A stretch of 49,216 nucleotides of DNA from Saprospiraceae bacterium (GTDB lineage Bacteria; Bacteroidota; Bacteroidia; Chitinophagales; Saprospiraceae), in the NCBI GenBank assembly GCA_016717145.1, contig JADKGD010000041.1:1-49216 (forward strand). Direction: 5' to 3'. Each line of letters begins with the position of its first letter. Positions within the stretch are counted from its first letter, which is position 1. Shown here piece by piece: positions 48,319 to 49,216 of the stretch. The notes under the pieces were generated by a model that had not been told where the DNA came from, did no database searches, and saw nothing but the letters and a program-made list of their open reading frames with translations. The translations under genes and the position numbers were made by a program.

Positions 48319-49216
48319 ATGAATATATTCACCCCATTCCCACTTTCAATCTGCGAATATTACCGCAAAAATCGGATTGTCCTTGCTCCGATGACAATAG
48401 CCAATAATGATGATGGTACCTTGGGCAATGATGAATACCGTTGGCTGGTGCGCAGCGAGCTAAAAAGTAGGGGTTTGGCATTAAATATCACCTGTGCTGC
48501 AAACATAACTAAGAAGAAGGCTGGGAAGGTGAATTAGGGATATTTGATGACAAACACATCCCCGGACTAAAAGACTGGCAGATGGCATTCATATGTATAA
48601 TAGTATTGGAATAGTGCAGATATTTCACGGTGGTGCCCGAAGCCCGGAATCTGTGACAGGAAAACAACCCTGGAGTTCGACGGAGCACGATATGATGATA
48701 GGGAATAAAAGTATGCCGCTGTCAGAACAGGAGTACGGAAGATATCAGCGCAGCCATTCAGGCATTTACCGATGCAGCAGCCAGGGCACAAAAAGCTGGA
48801 TTTGATGGTGTTGAATTACATGGAGCCTACGGATATCTTTTGCATCAGTTTCTATCAGCTCTGACACAAATCCTCGAACAGATGAATGGGGAGGACATTT
48901 GAAAACAGGACAAGACTGAACAGAACCATTTGAAAAAAATAAAAGTGGCAGTACCCAAAGAATTTATTGTGGGTGTTCGATTGTCTGCCTGGAAGATAAA
49001 TAAGGCATTTCAGTAGATTTTGATGAGCTTGAAATGCCCAGATTCCCGCTGCAGAAGGAGCGGATTATATTCATGTATCTCCATGGGATGCTAAGAAAAG
49101 ACCTGAAAAATATAAAGAAAAGGATAAGCACTGATTACGTATTTCCGGAAGCAGACAGCCTGAAATACCCATCATGGTAGCCGGGGAGATATGGTCTTCA
49201 GCAGATGCAGAAACAG
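48319..49216 (+). pseudogene. Old Yellow Enzyme-family NADH:flavin oxidoreductase, multiply frameshifted and cut by the window edge
   Basis: The start at 48319 gives NIFTPFPLSICEYYRKNRIV and LAPMT, the FMN-binding opening of the OYE family. Pieces then appear in changing frames: DGTLGNDEYRWLVR; ITCAANI; EEGWEGELGIFDDKHIPGL; LADGIH with NSIGIVQIFHGGARSPESVT; GFDGVELHGAYGYLLHQFLS (substrate-binding His region); KKIKVAVPKEFIVGVRLS; and HVSPWDAKKRPEKYKEKDK near the end. At least six frame changes occur in 900 bp, several by one base at short runs, with some substitutions as well. The gene may be decaying, or this end of the assembly may be of low quality. Confidence 0.75.

Noticed and set aside
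1..49216. Defence systems, phage genes, toxin-antitoxin pairs, retrons, tRNA and rRNA genes
   Set aside because: I looked for characteristic motifs and structures on both strands and found none that could be supported.

Overview
The window looks like a chromosomal segment of an AT-rich Bacteroidota, most likely a member of the Saprospiraceae/Chitinophagales side of the phylum (lineage is inference). The support is a SusC/SusD pair, SprB-type adhesin repeats, several proteins ending in type IX secretion (T9SS) sorting domains with PNPV/PNPVQ-like motifs, an Oar-like TonB-dependent receptor, and boxes matching the phylum's TAnnTTTG -7 promoter element. No tRNA, rRNA or CRISPR array was seen.

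Layout. 1-4732 (minus): 5' part of a giant secreted adhesin (beta-helix head, then about 14 SprB repeats of ~225 bp), cut by the left edge and broken by many frameshifts. 5188-8708 (plus): TolC-like outer-membrane channel, membrane-fusion protein, and a TIGR04282-type transferase. 8679-9991 (minus): a two-TM protein and TatC. 10166-13765 (plus): RecR, a GT2 glycosyltransferase fused to a sugar-transferase-like tail, and a CtlX-type amidinohydrolase. 13766-15665: a decayed IS3-family element and short non-coding repeats. 15666-19354 (minus): an NTF2-like secreted protein and an Oar-like TonB receptor. 19613-25621 (plus): a lamin-tail/cupredoxin/OB-fold T9SS protein, a pair of M16 peptidases (one lacking the zinc motif) and a small secreted unknown.

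25728-45262 is the centrepiece, a polysaccharide utilisation locus (PUL). It runs: divergent AraC-family regulator, SusC, SusD, a 1042-residue secreted protein with an unrecognised (probably alpha/alpha-toroid) N-terminal domain plus PKD-like, LamG and T9SS domains, a 1359-residue protein with five LamG domains, a GH130 glycoside phosphorylase/hydrolase, an MFS transporter, a Gfo/Idh/MocA oxidoreductase, a lipoprotein paralogous to the unrecognised domain, and a PfkB-type sugar kinase. The inferred flow is: glycan bound by the LamG proteins and SusD, cut by the unrecognised domain at the surface, imported by SusC, trimmed again in the periplasm, moved inward by the MFS transporter, processed by GH130 and the oxidoreductase, and fed to glycolysis. 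No gene here matches a known endo-acting glycanase, so the duplicated unknown domain is the best candidate for a new polysaccharide-active family.

45277-49216: a four-TM membrane protein (minus), a DUF4140/DUF4139 protein with an embedded carboxypeptidase-regulatory-like domain, and a badly frameshifted Old Yellow Enzyme gene cut by the right edge.

One caution applies to everything: ten loci carry frameshifts (nine genes plus the decayed insertion element), several at homopolymers, while adjacent protein sequence is well conserved. Many are probably sequencing or assembly errors rather than true pseudogenes. Full spans are given across these breaks.
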